From Spirochaetaceae bacterium (GTDB lineage: Bacteria; Spirochaetota; Spirochaetia; WRBN01), in contig WRBN01000008.1 in assembly GCA_009784515.1 (NCBI GenBank), positions 1-35,614 of the forward strand: a stretch of DNA of 35,614 bases, written 5' to 3'. The position numbers were made by a program, and so were the translations under genes. Shown piece by piece: positions 7,171 through 14,065 of this stretch. The notes beneath the pieces were generated by a model, which was given only the letters and a program-made list of their open reading frames with translations, was not told the DNA's origin and made no database searches. How positions within the stretch are numbered: the first letter of the stretch is position 1; the number at the start of each line of letters is the position of its first letter.

Positions 7171-8478
7171 TTGAGGTAAAGCCGCTATAAAGGCTCCGCG
7201 GTCGCCCATAATGATTTCGGCTTTAATCAACGAGCCGGCCGGCAGATTGCTTGGTATATTTTTTACCCATAAGTCGTGGTAATATTCGCTGCGGCAGCGG
7301 CGCAGGCCATCGTGGCTGTCGTCCTCGATGATAGCCGCTACCGTTAAGCCTTCACTTTCTTTATAATATAAATGTAAATAACGTGTTGTTAGCCGCTTAA
7401 GCACCTCCATACGTTGGTGAGCGGTGCCCGGCGGTAAAGGTTTTAGCTTAAAGGCCTCCGTGTTAAGGCGCGGGCTAAAAGGAAAAGCATGAATATACGC
7501 TACATTGATGGTTTTTAATAATTTTAAGGTAGCGGCAAAATCGGCTTTGGTTTCGGTAGGGTAGGCAACGATAATATCGCAGGCGATAAAGCAGTGCGAA
7601 TTAAAGCGGCGCAGGTAGAAAACGGCCTCGATAATTTGCCGGCTATTATAAGGACGCTGCATACTTTTAAGCACTTCATCGCTGCCGCTTTGGATAGAAA
7701 GATGAAAGTGCGGGCACAGGCGCGGATTGGTTAGTATTTGGGCCGGCGCATTTAAGATAAATTGCGGCTCGAGGCTGGATAATCTTATCCTAAAACCGTC
7801 GGTTTCGGCAAAAATTTTATCGAGTAAATCCCATAGATTGCCCACTTTATCATCGTGGTAAAGCGAAAGGTTGACACCGGTGAGTACTACTTCGTAAGCG
7901 CCGCCGGCGGCTAGCTGCTGCAAACGGGCGATAACTTCATCTGCCGGCAGGCTTTGAGAGGCCCCGCGTGCAAGGCGGGTAAGGCAATAGCTGCAACTGC
8001 GGCTACAGCCGTCCTGAATTTTTAAGGTAGCGCGGGTGTGCAAAGTAGCTTTATCTAGCGTAAAGGCAAAAGCATTGCCCTCTTGATGGCTTTTAAAATT
8101 ATCGATAAAATTTTTAGCTGCTTCCATTATATCATCGTCTGTAACTAATTGCTGCGGTAACTGTAATAAAACATTTTTATATTCGTTAGTTATTACAATT
8201 AAATTATCGCCTAAAGCTTGCAGCTCGGCCTTGCTCACGGTGGCTCCGCAGCCAACGGCAATGGTAAGCCGGCTGTTGCCTAGCCGTGCCCGAATGGCCC
8301 GCCGCCCTTTTTGCTCGCTTTTACCGGTAACGGCACAACTGTTAATGATGGCAATATCGGTTTTGCCTTCGTTTTGCAAATTAAAGCCGGCGTTGATAAA
8401 GGCTTCGGCAATACTTTCGCTTTCGTATTGATTAAGTTTGCAGCCAAGTGTTTCAATCGAAAAAGTTAATGCACTCAT
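7135..8478 (-). CDS. mtaB: tRNA (t6A37) methylthiotransferase MtaB
   Basis: A 447-aa radical-SAM methylthiotransferase. The N-terminal UPF0004 domain shows its three cluster cysteines in TLGCKLNQYESE, INSCAVT and AVGCGA. The radical SAM cluster is CSRSCSYC (CxxxCxxC), and a C-terminal TRAM-like region follows. The MtaB subgroup is supported by LGCKLNQYES and by QDGCSRSCSYC. It turns t6A37 into ms2t6A in ANN-decoding tRNAs, and two proteins needed to make t6A (TsaE, TsaB) are encoded at 15.2-16.2 kb. The ATG at 8478 is 5 nt from a -10 box. It overlaps the convergent barrel gene at its 3' end. Confidence 0.9.
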   Translation of the reverse strand: MSALTFSIETLGCKLNQYESESIAEAFINAGFNLQNEGKTDIAIINSCAVTGKSEQKGRRAIRARLGNSRLTIAVGCGATVSKAELQALGDNLIVITNEYKNVLLQLPQQLVTDDDIMEAAKNFIDNFKSHQEGNAFAFTLDKATLHTRATLKIQDGCSRSCSYCLTRLARGASQSLPADEVIARLQQLAAGGAYEVVLTGVNLSLYHDDKVGNLWDLLDKIFAETDGFRIRLSSLEPQFILNAPAQILTNPRLCPHFHLSIQSGSDEVLKSMQRPYNSRQIIEAVFYLRRFNSHCFIACDIIVAYPTETKADFAATLKLLKTINVAYIHAFPFSPRLNTEAFKLKPLPPGTAHQRMEVLKRLTTRYLHLYYKESEGLTVAAIIEDDSHDGLRRCRSEYYHDLWVKNIPSNLPAGSLIKAEIIMGDRGAFIAALPQLPTNSGDVSSS

Positions 8479-8483
8479 AGTTT

Positions 8484-8512
8484 AATTTACACCATAAAAC
8501 TTTATTTGTCAA
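8484..8512 (-). promoter_or_regulatory. Leaderless-type promoter of mtaB
   Basis: Leftward TTGACA (8507-8512), a 17-nt spacer and TAAATT (8484-8489) lie 5 nt from the ATG at 8478. No ribosome binding site fits between. Confidence 0.6.
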
Positions 8513-8527
8513 AGGGCTATGACTATT

Positions 8528-9169
8528 TTATCTAATTTGAGGCAAAATAGCGGCTTGCCGCCGTCTTACCTCAGTAAAAGAGGGGTTAAGCCGCAAAGCT
8601 TCGTTGTAAGCGTGGTTAGCGCCGATAAAATTACGCGTCATCTCGCGGGCGTAACCTAACCGATACCACCACAAGGCCAAATTGGGGGTGTGGTGCACCG
8701 CAACACTAAAGGCCACATCGGCGTGGTTAAACAGGCTTTGGCCTAAATAAATTTCGCCCATATAAAAATAAAAGCGGCCCACCAAGTTGCCGGTAGGATT
8801 GATGGCAATGTATTGCTGGATAAGAGGTAAGGCCTCGCTATGGTTATTGGTTTGAAAGTAAGCCTCGATTAAATTTTGCATAATACGCAGCTCGAAGGGA
8901 GCAAATTGCTGGGCCCGCCGGCCGATAGTAATGGCCTCGTTAAAACGGCCTAAAGCAATCAGGGCCGAACTCCAATTAACATAGTTATCGGTAAGTAAAA
9001 TGATATTACTGCGGTCGATTAAATTATCGGCTTGCTCCGAATGAGTAATTGTTGTTTGGTAATTACCTAAACGATAGTTAAAAGTGGCCTCTTGGATAAG
9101 GCGGCTGGCAGCGGATTGAGCATAAATAAAATTAGGCAGTAATAAAAAAATAATTAAAAGACAACGCAC
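8528..9169 (-). CDS. Exported tetratricopeptide-repeat protein
   Basis: A 213-aa protein with a probable signal peptide (MRCLLIIFLLLPNFIYA, about 17 residues), followed by degenerate TPR helices. SALIALGRFNEAITIGRRAQQFAP, the LIEAYFQTNNHSEALPLIQQYIAINP stretch and GANHAYNEALRLNPSF show the W/L/G/Y/A/P pattern. TPR proteins are scaffolds for protein complexes, and the partner here is unknown. The start is a GTG with AGAGGTG about 10 nt upstream. It lies 16 bp downstream of the bactofilin gene in the same direction, so a cell-envelope or cytoskeleton connection is possible but unproven. Confidence 0.75.
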   Translation of the reverse strand: MRCLLIIFLLLPNFIYAQSAASRLIQEATFNYRLGNYQTTITHSEQADNLIDRSNIILLTDNYVNWSSALIALGRFNEAITIGRRAQQFAPFELRIMQNLIEAYFQTNNHSEALPLIQQYIAINPTGNLVGRFYFYMGEIYLGQSLFNHADVAFSVAVHHTPNLALWWYRLGYAREMTRNFIGANHAYNEALRLNPSFTEVRRRQAAILPQIR

Positions 9170-9185
9170 TTAATTTTTTACACCT

Positions 9186-9545
9186 CTAAACATTTTTGCG
9201 CATTTTACATGCTCCGTTAAACTCGCAGTTGCTTTCTATCACAAAACGGTCGGTAACAATGTTCCCATCTACCGTGCAATCGGTGATAAGTTCTACCCGT
9301 TTAAGAGCATCTATATCGCCTTTAACTTTGCCGTGCACAAAAACCGAGCCTAAACTGGTAATGTTAGCCTCTACTTCGGCGGTTTTGTTAATATATAAAT
9401 CGTCATCACTATTAATACTGCCGTAAAATTTACCTTTTAAAATCATATTTTTAGTGAGGGTGGCTTCGCCCCAAAAGGCAACATCGTCTTCTAAGATGGT
9501 ATCAACATGTTGTTCGTCTATACGTTTAGCATGAATTTCTGGCAT
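9186..9545 (-). CDS. Bactofilin family cytoskeletal protein
   Basis: A 119-aa DUF583/bactofilin protein. Bactofilins polymerise without nucleotide into filaments that organise cell shape and envelope synthesis; a spirochaete bactofilin is known to influence cell shape in Leptospira. The core shows the repeating turns of the right-handed beta-helix: LTKNMILKGKFYGSINS, then INKTAEVEANITSLGSVFVHGKVKGDI and the TDCTVDGNIVTDRFVIE strand. Short termini flank it. The ATG at 9545 lies 6 nt after a TAAAAT -10 box, so the transcript should be leaderless. Confidence 0.88.
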   Translation of the reverse strand: MPEIHAKRIDEQHVDTILEDDVAFWGEATLTKNMILKGKFYGSINSDDDLYINKTAEVEANITSLGSVFVHGKVKGDIDALKRVELITDCTVDGNIVTDRFVIESNCEFNGACKMRKNV

Positions 9546-9551
9546 AGGGTA

Positions 9552-9580
9552 ATTTTAACATAGGCGGTGAAAAAAGTCAA
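9552..9580 (-). promoter_or_regulatory. Leaderless-type promoter of the bactofilin gene
   Basis: Leftward TTGACT (9575-9580), a 17-nt spacer and TAAAAT (9552-9557). TACCCT then separates the -10 from the ATG by 6 nt. Confidence 0.68.
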
Positions 9581-9670
9581 ATATTTTTTTAATGAGGGGT
9601 TATTTTTTTGCAGGCGCCGGCGAAGGGGATTGGTAAGCCGTTAATTATATATGGCCGGTAGTTACTTAAT

Positions 9671-9698
9671 AAAAAAGCCCGGATTAGCCGGGCTTTTA
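9671..9698. terminator. Bidirectional terminator after the 9729 barrel gene
   Basis: GCCCGG (9677-9682) and CCGGGC (9688-9693) form a 6-bp stem with a 5-nt loop, flanked by six A on the left and TTTT on the right. It follows the leftward barrel gene and could stop transcription in either direction. Confidence 0.85.
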
Positions 9699-9728
9699 AA
9701 GCTGTTAATAAAATACTAAGGTTGTTAA

Positions 9729-10411
9729 TTAACCTAAGTTAATGCTGTAACCTACACGTAAAGCAGCAAATTCTAGTAATAAACGGCTACCGCCTATATC
9801 ATCGAGAGTATTGCCATCGGCATCAAAAGTGCTTAAAGCAAAGCTGCCGCCGATACGGCTGCGTAAACCAATTAAAAGGTTACCCGGGCCAACGGCTAAT
9901 TCGGTACCAACTTCTAATACACCGGCAATATCTACAAAGTGAACACCACCTTGAGAATCGCCATCATCCGATGAGCTAGCGCGGGCATAACTTACGTTAG
10001 GGCCAATAGCTACATAAAGCGGGAAAGCGATAGGCAGGTTAATGCGGGCTAAAATATCTAAACCAACGGTAAACACACCGGTGCTTAAATCACCGCGCTC
10101 TTCAGCATCGTTCCAATCGCTCCAGCCATCGCCGTCAGGCGTTCTGGTCCATATATCACCAATACCAATGCTGTAACTTAAAGCTACACCAAGTTGTAAA
10201 GCAATAAGTTCGCTAAAACCTAAGTTTACAAAAAGTTCGCCGCCCATTGGTAAGGCAAGCTCTCTGGCGCTACTAACGTTATCACCATCATTGGTACTAT
10301 TAGCGGTGTTCATGGCAATACCGGCGCCCAATTTACCACCAATACCAATTTCTACAGCGTAAGCATTTACGGCTAACATAGCAACCATAGCTAATAAAGC
10401 TATTTTTTCAT
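9729..10411 (-). CDS. Outer-membrane beta-barrel-like protein with apparent 1-nt frameshift after its start
   Basis: The expected protein starts MKKIALLAMVAMLAVNAYA, a perfect Sec signal, and ends FAALRVGYSINLG like an outer-membrane barrel. GGAGAAG sits 7 nt before the ATG at 10411. However, the A tract after that ATG has only six A (10403-10408), so the ATG frame reads Met-Lys-Lys-stop. One more A would restore the signal peptide and the 220-residue frame that runs to 9729. The longer in-frame extension upstream would begin before the predicted transcription start (about 10456), so it is not the real start. The options are a sequencing error, a decayed gene or slippage-dependent expression. 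The mature protein has acidic Asp/Gly-rich loops suited to extracellular turns. Confidence 0.7.
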
Positions 10412-10462
10412 TTTTATCTTCTCCATTAATAAATATAAATAAACATAACAGCTGTTGGAGGT

Positions 10463-10492
10463 ATTGTAGCATAACGGCCTTAAAGGTGTCAA
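10463..10492 (-). promoter_or_regulatory. Promoter of the 9729 barrel gene
   Basis: Leftward TTGACA (10487-10492), an 18-nt spacer and TACAAT (10463-10468) predict a start near 10456 and a leader of about 45 nt with GGAGAAG before the ATG at 10411. Confidence 0.78.
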
Positions 10493-10585
10493 CGGTTTTG
10501 GCAAGAAAAATGCATGAATGCAGATAAGTTTTTAATTTAAGAGTTATTATTTTGTGTTATGCGGATATTTTAAATAATTATTGGT

Positions 10586-10614
10586 TTGACAAAGTAAACC
10601 GGCCGTGTTATAGT
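10586..10614 (+). promoter_or_regulatory. Promoter of the peptide mRNA, copy 1
   Basis: TTGACA (10586-10591), a 17-nt spacer and TATAGT (10609-10614). Start is predicted near 10620, right at the AAAATGGCT segment that can pair with the mRNA 3' part. Confidence 0.85.
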
Positions 10615-10619
10615 AGTTA

Positions 10620-10697
10620 AAAATGGCTTAAAGCCAATGGTACAGGAACCACCTCTACACCTTAAAGATATTGATAAAATATTAATAAGGAGGAGAG
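10620..10697 (+). promoter_or_regulatory. Structured leader with sequestered ribosome binding site, copy 1
   Basis: TGGCT/AGCCA near the 5' end can form a small local hairpin. Further on, CTCTACACCTT (10653-10663) faces AAGGAGGAGAG (10687-10697): nine of eleven positions pair, and an inner ATATT/AATAT stem (10668-10672 with 10678-10682) closes the loop. This hides the strong Shine-Dalgarno. Separately, AAAATGGCT (10620-10628) is complementary to AGCCATTTT (10770-10778) inside the coding region. 79 of 83 leader bases match copy 2 by hand count. Confidence 0.75.
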
Positions 10698-10701
10698 TAA
10701 A

Positions 10702-10788
10702 ATGAAAGATACAAAAACTTTCATTAAAAGAGTGCTGCTAGCACTCAGGGTTACATACCAATTGCTAGCAGCCATTTTACCTCATTAG
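10702..10788 (+). CDS. 28-aa basic/hydrophobic peptide, candidate type I toxin, copy 1
   Basis: A 28-codon ORF, too short for ordinary gene calling, with AGGAGG 8 nt before its ATG. The peptide has a polar, Lys-rich start (MKDTKTFIKR), then VLLALRVTYQLLAAILPH, a run long enough to make a short membrane-seeking helix. Copy 2 encodes a homologue with about 19 of 27 positions identical, including F, I, VLLAL, V, Y and the ending LLAAILPH, while its N-terminus differs. That pattern fits protein-level selection. The coding sequence also contains a 10-bp inverted repeat (10734-10743 and 10763-10772) conserved in both copies, so it is constrained as RNA as well. Membrane toxicity is inferred from likeness to type I toxins, not seen. 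A leader peptide is the alternative. Confidence 0.75.
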   Translation: MKDTKTFIKRVLLALRVTYQLLAAILPH

Positions 10789-10810
10789 TAAATTAATTTA
10801 CTAATGAGAC

Positions 10811-10874
10811 CAAAAAAAACCGTAAGAGGTTTTCTCCTGCCCCCTGTTCCCCAATAGGGGCAAGGTTTTTTAAT
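10811..10874 (-). ncRNA. Predicted antisense RNA of about 64 nt, copy 1
   Basis: Read leftward, transcription from the 10881-10909 promoter should begin near 10874. The RNA first contains the complement of the mRNA terminator hairpin, then a second hairpin made by AAAACC and GGTTTT with a 6-nt loop, running straight into more T (down to about 10812), which is an intrinsic terminator. It is fully complementary to the 3' untranslated region of the peptide mRNA and stops before the coding region. Ends are predicted, not measured. Confidence 0.7.
10838..10871 (+). terminator. Terminator of the peptide mRNA, copy 1
   Basis: TGCCCC (10838-10843) pairs with GGGGCA (10857-10862). AAGG and a run of six T (10866-10871) follow. 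The equivalent hairpin in copy 2 has a different but also paired sequence. Confidence 0.75.
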
Positions 10875-10880
10875 AGCTAA

Positions 10881-10909
10881 AGTATACGCAATTTTGTCTT
10901 ATTTGTCAA
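10881..10909 (-). promoter_or_regulatory. Antisense promoter, copy 1
   Basis: Leftward TTGACA (10904-10909), exactly 17 nt, TATACT (10881-10886). This is one of the best matches to the sigma-70 consensus in the window. It points back into the module with no gene behind it, and it is conserved in copy 2 together with the flanking TTA. Confidence 0.85.
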
Positions 10910-10993
10910 CTAAAATTTTAGTAAAAAGCGTCGCTCGCCTAAATTAAGGCAGCGTAACTTTATGATTAACCTAAAACTTGCCGCCGCCCGCTC

Positions 10994-11022
10994 TTGACAT
11001 TCCCTGCCGCCTGTCTTAAAAT
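10994..11022 (+). promoter_or_regulatory. Promoter of the nucleotidyltransferase gene
   Basis: TTGACA (10994-10999), 17 nt, TAAAAT (11017-11022). The ATG at 11033 is 10 nt after the -10, leaving at most about 4 nt of leader and no ribosome binding site. Confidence 0.7.
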
Positions 11023-11032
11023 TACGTTTAAT

Positions 11033-11935
11033 ATGGATACACTTATTTTATTTGGCGGTTTAGGCAGCCGCTTGAGTAACGGTCGTAAAATTATTAACAG
11101 TAAAGTACATAGCGGGCTTAATGTTTACTATAACGAGGTAGGGCCTAAGGCTTTAGCCGGCCTTACCATCAATGGCCAAAGCAGGCCGCTGCTGGATTAT
11201 CAGCTGGCCATTCAACGGGCTAACGGCGGCTCTCTTTATTTGGGACTGGGAGCGTTGGCGGCGATGGTGCAGCTTTACTGTAGTAACAAATTTGGCGCTA
11301 GTTATTACGGGCAGCCGCTGCATTATTTAATTGAAGAGCGGCCGGCCGGTACCGTTGCGCCGTTAATAAAAATGCATAATGCCGGTTATTTAAACGATAA
11401 ACCTTTGCTAATGGTTAATGGCGACAATTTAATGGATATTAATTTAGCCGCAGCTTTAGCCGGCGGCTTAGAGGCCGCTCGCGCCAATCACATTGGCGAA
11501 ACCGGTATTATAGATATAGTAAGCGCTGTGCCGCGTGCGGCTTCGGCGGCTTATGGTGTGCTAGATATTAACCATAGCAACAATTTGGCTGTGTCTTTTA
11601 AGGAAAAACAAGCGGCTCATTTAAATCCTTATCAATTAGTGGACGGCGCAGAGCTGTGTTACGTGAACTCGGGTTTTTCCTTTATTATCAATCCGTTAGC
11701 GTTTTTTAATAAATATGTAACAAAAGAGATTATCGAGCTTTCGGCCCAATTAGAGGCCGGCCGGCTTAATTATAAAGAAAACGAAAAGCTGGTAAAATAC
11801 GAAAGTCTTTACGAAAAGGTAGCGGCCGCCGGCCAAATGGCGGTGGTAAAACATTATGGCTACTGGAGCGACAGCGGCAGCGAAGAAGATATGCTTAAAA
11901 TTGAGGCTAACTACCAGCCTGATTTGCCGGATTAA
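11033..11935 (+). CDS. NTP-transferase family sugar nucleotidyltransferase
   Basis: A protein of about 300 aa of the NTP_transferase superfamily, which activates sugar phosphates with a nucleoside triphosphate for glycan synthesis. The start MDTLILFGGLGSRL carries the GGxGxRL nucleotide-binding loop at residues 8-14. GPKAL contains the conserved Lys, LIEERPAGTVAPL matches the family's G-T-A motif, and LLMVNGDNLMDI holds the metal-binding Asp. YGYWSDSGSEEDM near the end is also typical. The ATG at 11033 starts the conserved region and follows the promoter almost directly. The sugar and nucleotide cannot be told from sequence. No transferase or epimerase neighbour helps. Confidence 0.8.
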   Translation: MDTLILFGGLGSRLSNGRKIINSKVHSGLNVYYNEVGPKALAGLTINGQSRPLLDYQLAIQRANGGSLYLGLGALAAMVQLYCSNKFGASYYGQPLHYLIEERPAGTVAPLIKMHNAGYLNDKPLLMVNGDNLMDINLAAALAGGLEAARANHIGETGIIDIVSAVPRAASAAYGVLDINHSNNLAVSFKEKQAAHLNPYQLVDGAELCYVNSGFSFIINPLAFFNKYVTKEIIELSAQLEAGRLNYKENEKLVKYESLYEKVAAAGQMAVVKHYGYWSDSGSEEDMLKIEANYQPDLPD

Positions 11936-12070
11936 ATTTGGTGAACAATCTTTTTTATCTTTGTTGGGGCGCCGCCGGCGTATGGTAATCTTTTTTGAAA
12001 AATGCTATAATAAATAACAACAAAAATTGGGCTAACTTGCCGAAACTTAACTATAACGGAGGGAAAAACT

Positions 12071-14053
12071 ATGAGCAACACAATGCCTATCCCCGGTGCG
12101 GCAGGCAGCCGCTTTGCCCCGTTAATTGAGGCCCTTTACGAGCAGGAGCTGGTGCGCCGCCGTCCTTTAGAGCAACGGCTGGAAACTTCGCAGCACCGGC
12201 AGCAAGCGTGGTTTGAAACTAATCGTAATTTAACTAACTTACGCAGCGGCTTAAGCCGTTTGCAAGGGTTTGAAAGTATCTTTGGCGACCGTATTGTTAA
12301 TAATGCCAACGAAAATGCCCTATCGGTGATGGTGCGCCGCCACACTACGCCGGCCGAAATAGAATTTGAAGTTTTTCAGCGGGCCGAAGCCGACCGCTTT
12401 TATAGTAACGAACTGGAGCTTAATCATCATTTTAATGCCGGTAGTTACACCTTTTTGGTGGGCGAGGCCGAAATAAATGTGGGTTTTGCCGGCGGTAACA
12501 TTAACGAATTTGTGCAGGCCATTAATGCCGCCGAGCCCGATTTGCTGCGGGCCAGCGTGCTGCGTACCAGCTTAAACCGTAACACTTTATTTTTAGAGAG
12601 CCAGCTGGTAGGCCGCGACAATATCCTCGATTTTAGGGGCGATGCCCGCCCGCTGGCCTTTGATATTGGCTTAATTACCGACCGTATAGAGGGCCGCTAC
12701 CAAGTGGTAAGCGATACCAACGGCGGCCTGCGCGTAGGTAGTGACCTCGATTTAAGCCGTAATTTGCGGCTACAGCAGGGGCGGATTGTTAATGTGGCCC
12801 TGAGCGGCGAGGCCCCCAATATGCTGCGCGAGGGCGCTTTTATCGAGCTGGACTATCGGGTTAGGCCGCGTCCGGAGGGTTTTATGCGCACCGCCGGCCA
12901 GCCGGATAATCAGGCGCAAGCCGTGCGCGAAGGGCGTTTGGCCCGGCCCGGCGAGGTAGACCGGGTGGTTATCCCCGAAATCAGCGGGCAGGTAACAATT
13001 TTTGCCCAAGTTGACGGGCGGCTTTTTGAGCTGGCCGGTTTAAGCGAAAGCAGCGATTTTACCACTATTCAATTAGATTTGGGCCAGCTGGAGGGACGGC
13101 TAGAAAATATCATTTTGGCCAACACTAACACCGCCTACGAGGTAGAGACGCAAAATATCAATGTTTTTATTCCCGGCGATGTCGATTTTATCCCGGTTAA
13201 TCCGGCCAGCCGGGCTCAAGATGCCGAATTTACGATGGACGGTATACGTATCTCTAGGCCATTTAACGAAATAACCGATGTGCTGCCCGATATAGATTTT
13301 ACTGTAAGGCAGCCTAGTAACGGTGCTTTTACCGTTTCGGTGCGGCACGATGTGGACGGGGCGCTGCAAGCGATTGATGATTTTTTGTGGCTGTATCATT
13401 TAAATATGGCGCAGATTAACATTGTAACGCACCGTGCCGGCAACCGCGAGGTGGTGGAGGAGCTGGCTTTTTTTACTCCCGAGCAGCGCGAGCTGGCCTT
13501 TGAGGATTTGGGGCTTTTTCAAGGCGACCAAACGTTTTTAAATTTAAAAAATCGCCTGCATACCATTATGATTAACGCCCATCAAATTGGCATTGGCACT
13601 GATGACACACGTATGCAAATGCGCGAACTGGGTATTGCCACCAATTTAAACACCGGGCAGCTTACTTTGCAGGCGCAGCGGCGCGGCTACTTCGAGATGA
13701 ATATGGGCGAGCTGCGGACGGCTCTGGAAACTCGCTGGGACGATGTGGCCGATTTTTTTGCCAGCAACTCGGAGGGGGCGGTCATTCCCGACAGAGGCTT
13801 GGCGTTTGAGATGAACAATCTTATTAATAGTTATGTTAATACCGGCGGGATTATCCGCAGTCGTACCGATAATTTAACTCGGCAAATTGCCGCCGAACAG
13901 CGGGCCATTGATAACTTTAACGAGCGGCTGGAGCAACAACGGGCACGTTGGGAGCGTGATTTTGCCCAAGCGGAAGCTGCCGAGCGGCAGATGGAACGCT
14001 CGATGCAGCAAATGGATAACATGTGGAATAATAACAATAATAATAGGCGTTAA
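12071..14053 (+). CDS. fliD: Flagellar hook-associated protein 2 (filament cap)
   Basis: FliD forms the distal cap that places flagellin subunits; in spirochaetes the filaments lie in the periplasm. At 660 aa it matches treponemal FliD. The N-terminus (MSNTMPIPGAAGSRFAPLIE, then LYEQELVRRRPLEQRLE) is the FliD_N pattern for hook contact. LTLQAQRRGYFEMNMGELRTALE followed by DVADFFAS is the FliD_C signature, and the end is a coiled coil rich in Gln, Glu and Arg, with a terminal Asn/Arg tail. GGAGGG precedes the ATG by 7 nt. It heads a rightward run with two unknown genes and tsaE/tsaB, an order I recall for Treponema pallidum. Confidence 0.9.
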   Translation: MSNTMPIPGAAGSRFAPLIEALYEQELVRRRPLEQRLETSQHRQQAWFETNRNLTNLRSGLSRLQGFESIFGDRIVNNANENALSVMVRRHTTPAEIEFEVFQRAEADRFYSNELELNHHFNAGSYTFLVGEAEINVGFAGGNINEFVQAINAAEPDLLRASVLRTSLNRNTLFLESQLVGRDNILDFRGDARPLAFDIGLITDRIEGRYQVVSDTNGGLRVGSDLDLSRNLRLQQGRIVNVALSGEAPNMLREGAFIELDYRVRPRPEGFMRTAGQPDNQAQAVREGRLARPGEVDRVVIPEISGQVTIFAQVDGRLFELAGLSESSDFTTIQLDLGQLEGRLENIILANTNTAYEVETQNINVFIPGDVDFIPVNPASRAQDAEFTMDGIRISRPFNEITDVLPDIDFTVRQPSNGAFTVSVRHDVDGALQAIDDFLWLYHLNMAQINIVTHRAGNREVVEELAFFTPEQRELAFEDLGLFQGDQTFLNLKNRLHTIMINAHQIGIGTDDTRMQMRELGIATNLNTGQLTLQAQRRGYFEMNMGELRTALETRWDDVADFFASNSEGAVIPDRGLAFEMNNLINSYVNTGGIIRSRTDNLTRQIAAEQRAIDNFNERLEQQRARWERDFAQAEAAERQMERSMQQMDNMWNNNNNNRR

Positions 14054-14065
14054 AAATAAATAAAA

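Larger units (their letters stand above)
10586..10909. other. Small-peptide / antisense-RNA module, copy 1 (type I toxin-antitoxin-like)
   Basis: This 560-bp intergenic stretch (10473-11032) holds one compact module. Rightward are a promoter, a structured leader, a 28-codon ORF and a terminator. Leftward, from the far end, are a consensus promoter and a terminator hairpin that define a short antisense RNA over the 3' untranslated region. The same order and spacing recur at 35204-35504. No other gene lies inside, and both the next gene (11033) and the previous one (ending at 10411) have their own promoters. I infer a type I toxin-antitoxin locus of the convergent kind known for Fst/par. The peptide is not one I recognise. 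Confidence 0.75.

Noticed and set aside
10412-10472. An N-terminal extension of the barrel protein starting near 10472
   Set aside because: It would begin upstream of the predicted transcription start (about 10456) and replaces a perfect signal peptide by an unlikely sequence. A frameshift in the A tract explains the data better.
10821-10839. Antisense RNA pairing directly with the ribosome site in copy 1 (CCTC-TTA against TAAGGAGG)
   Set aside because: Only 7 pairs with a bulge, and the segment is absent from the antisense RNA of copy 2.
10586-10909. A leader peptide/attenuator for the nucleotidyltransferase gene
   Set aside because: The module ends in a terminator, the downstream gene has its own TTGACA/TAAAAT promoter, and copy 2 is followed by another module and not by this gene.
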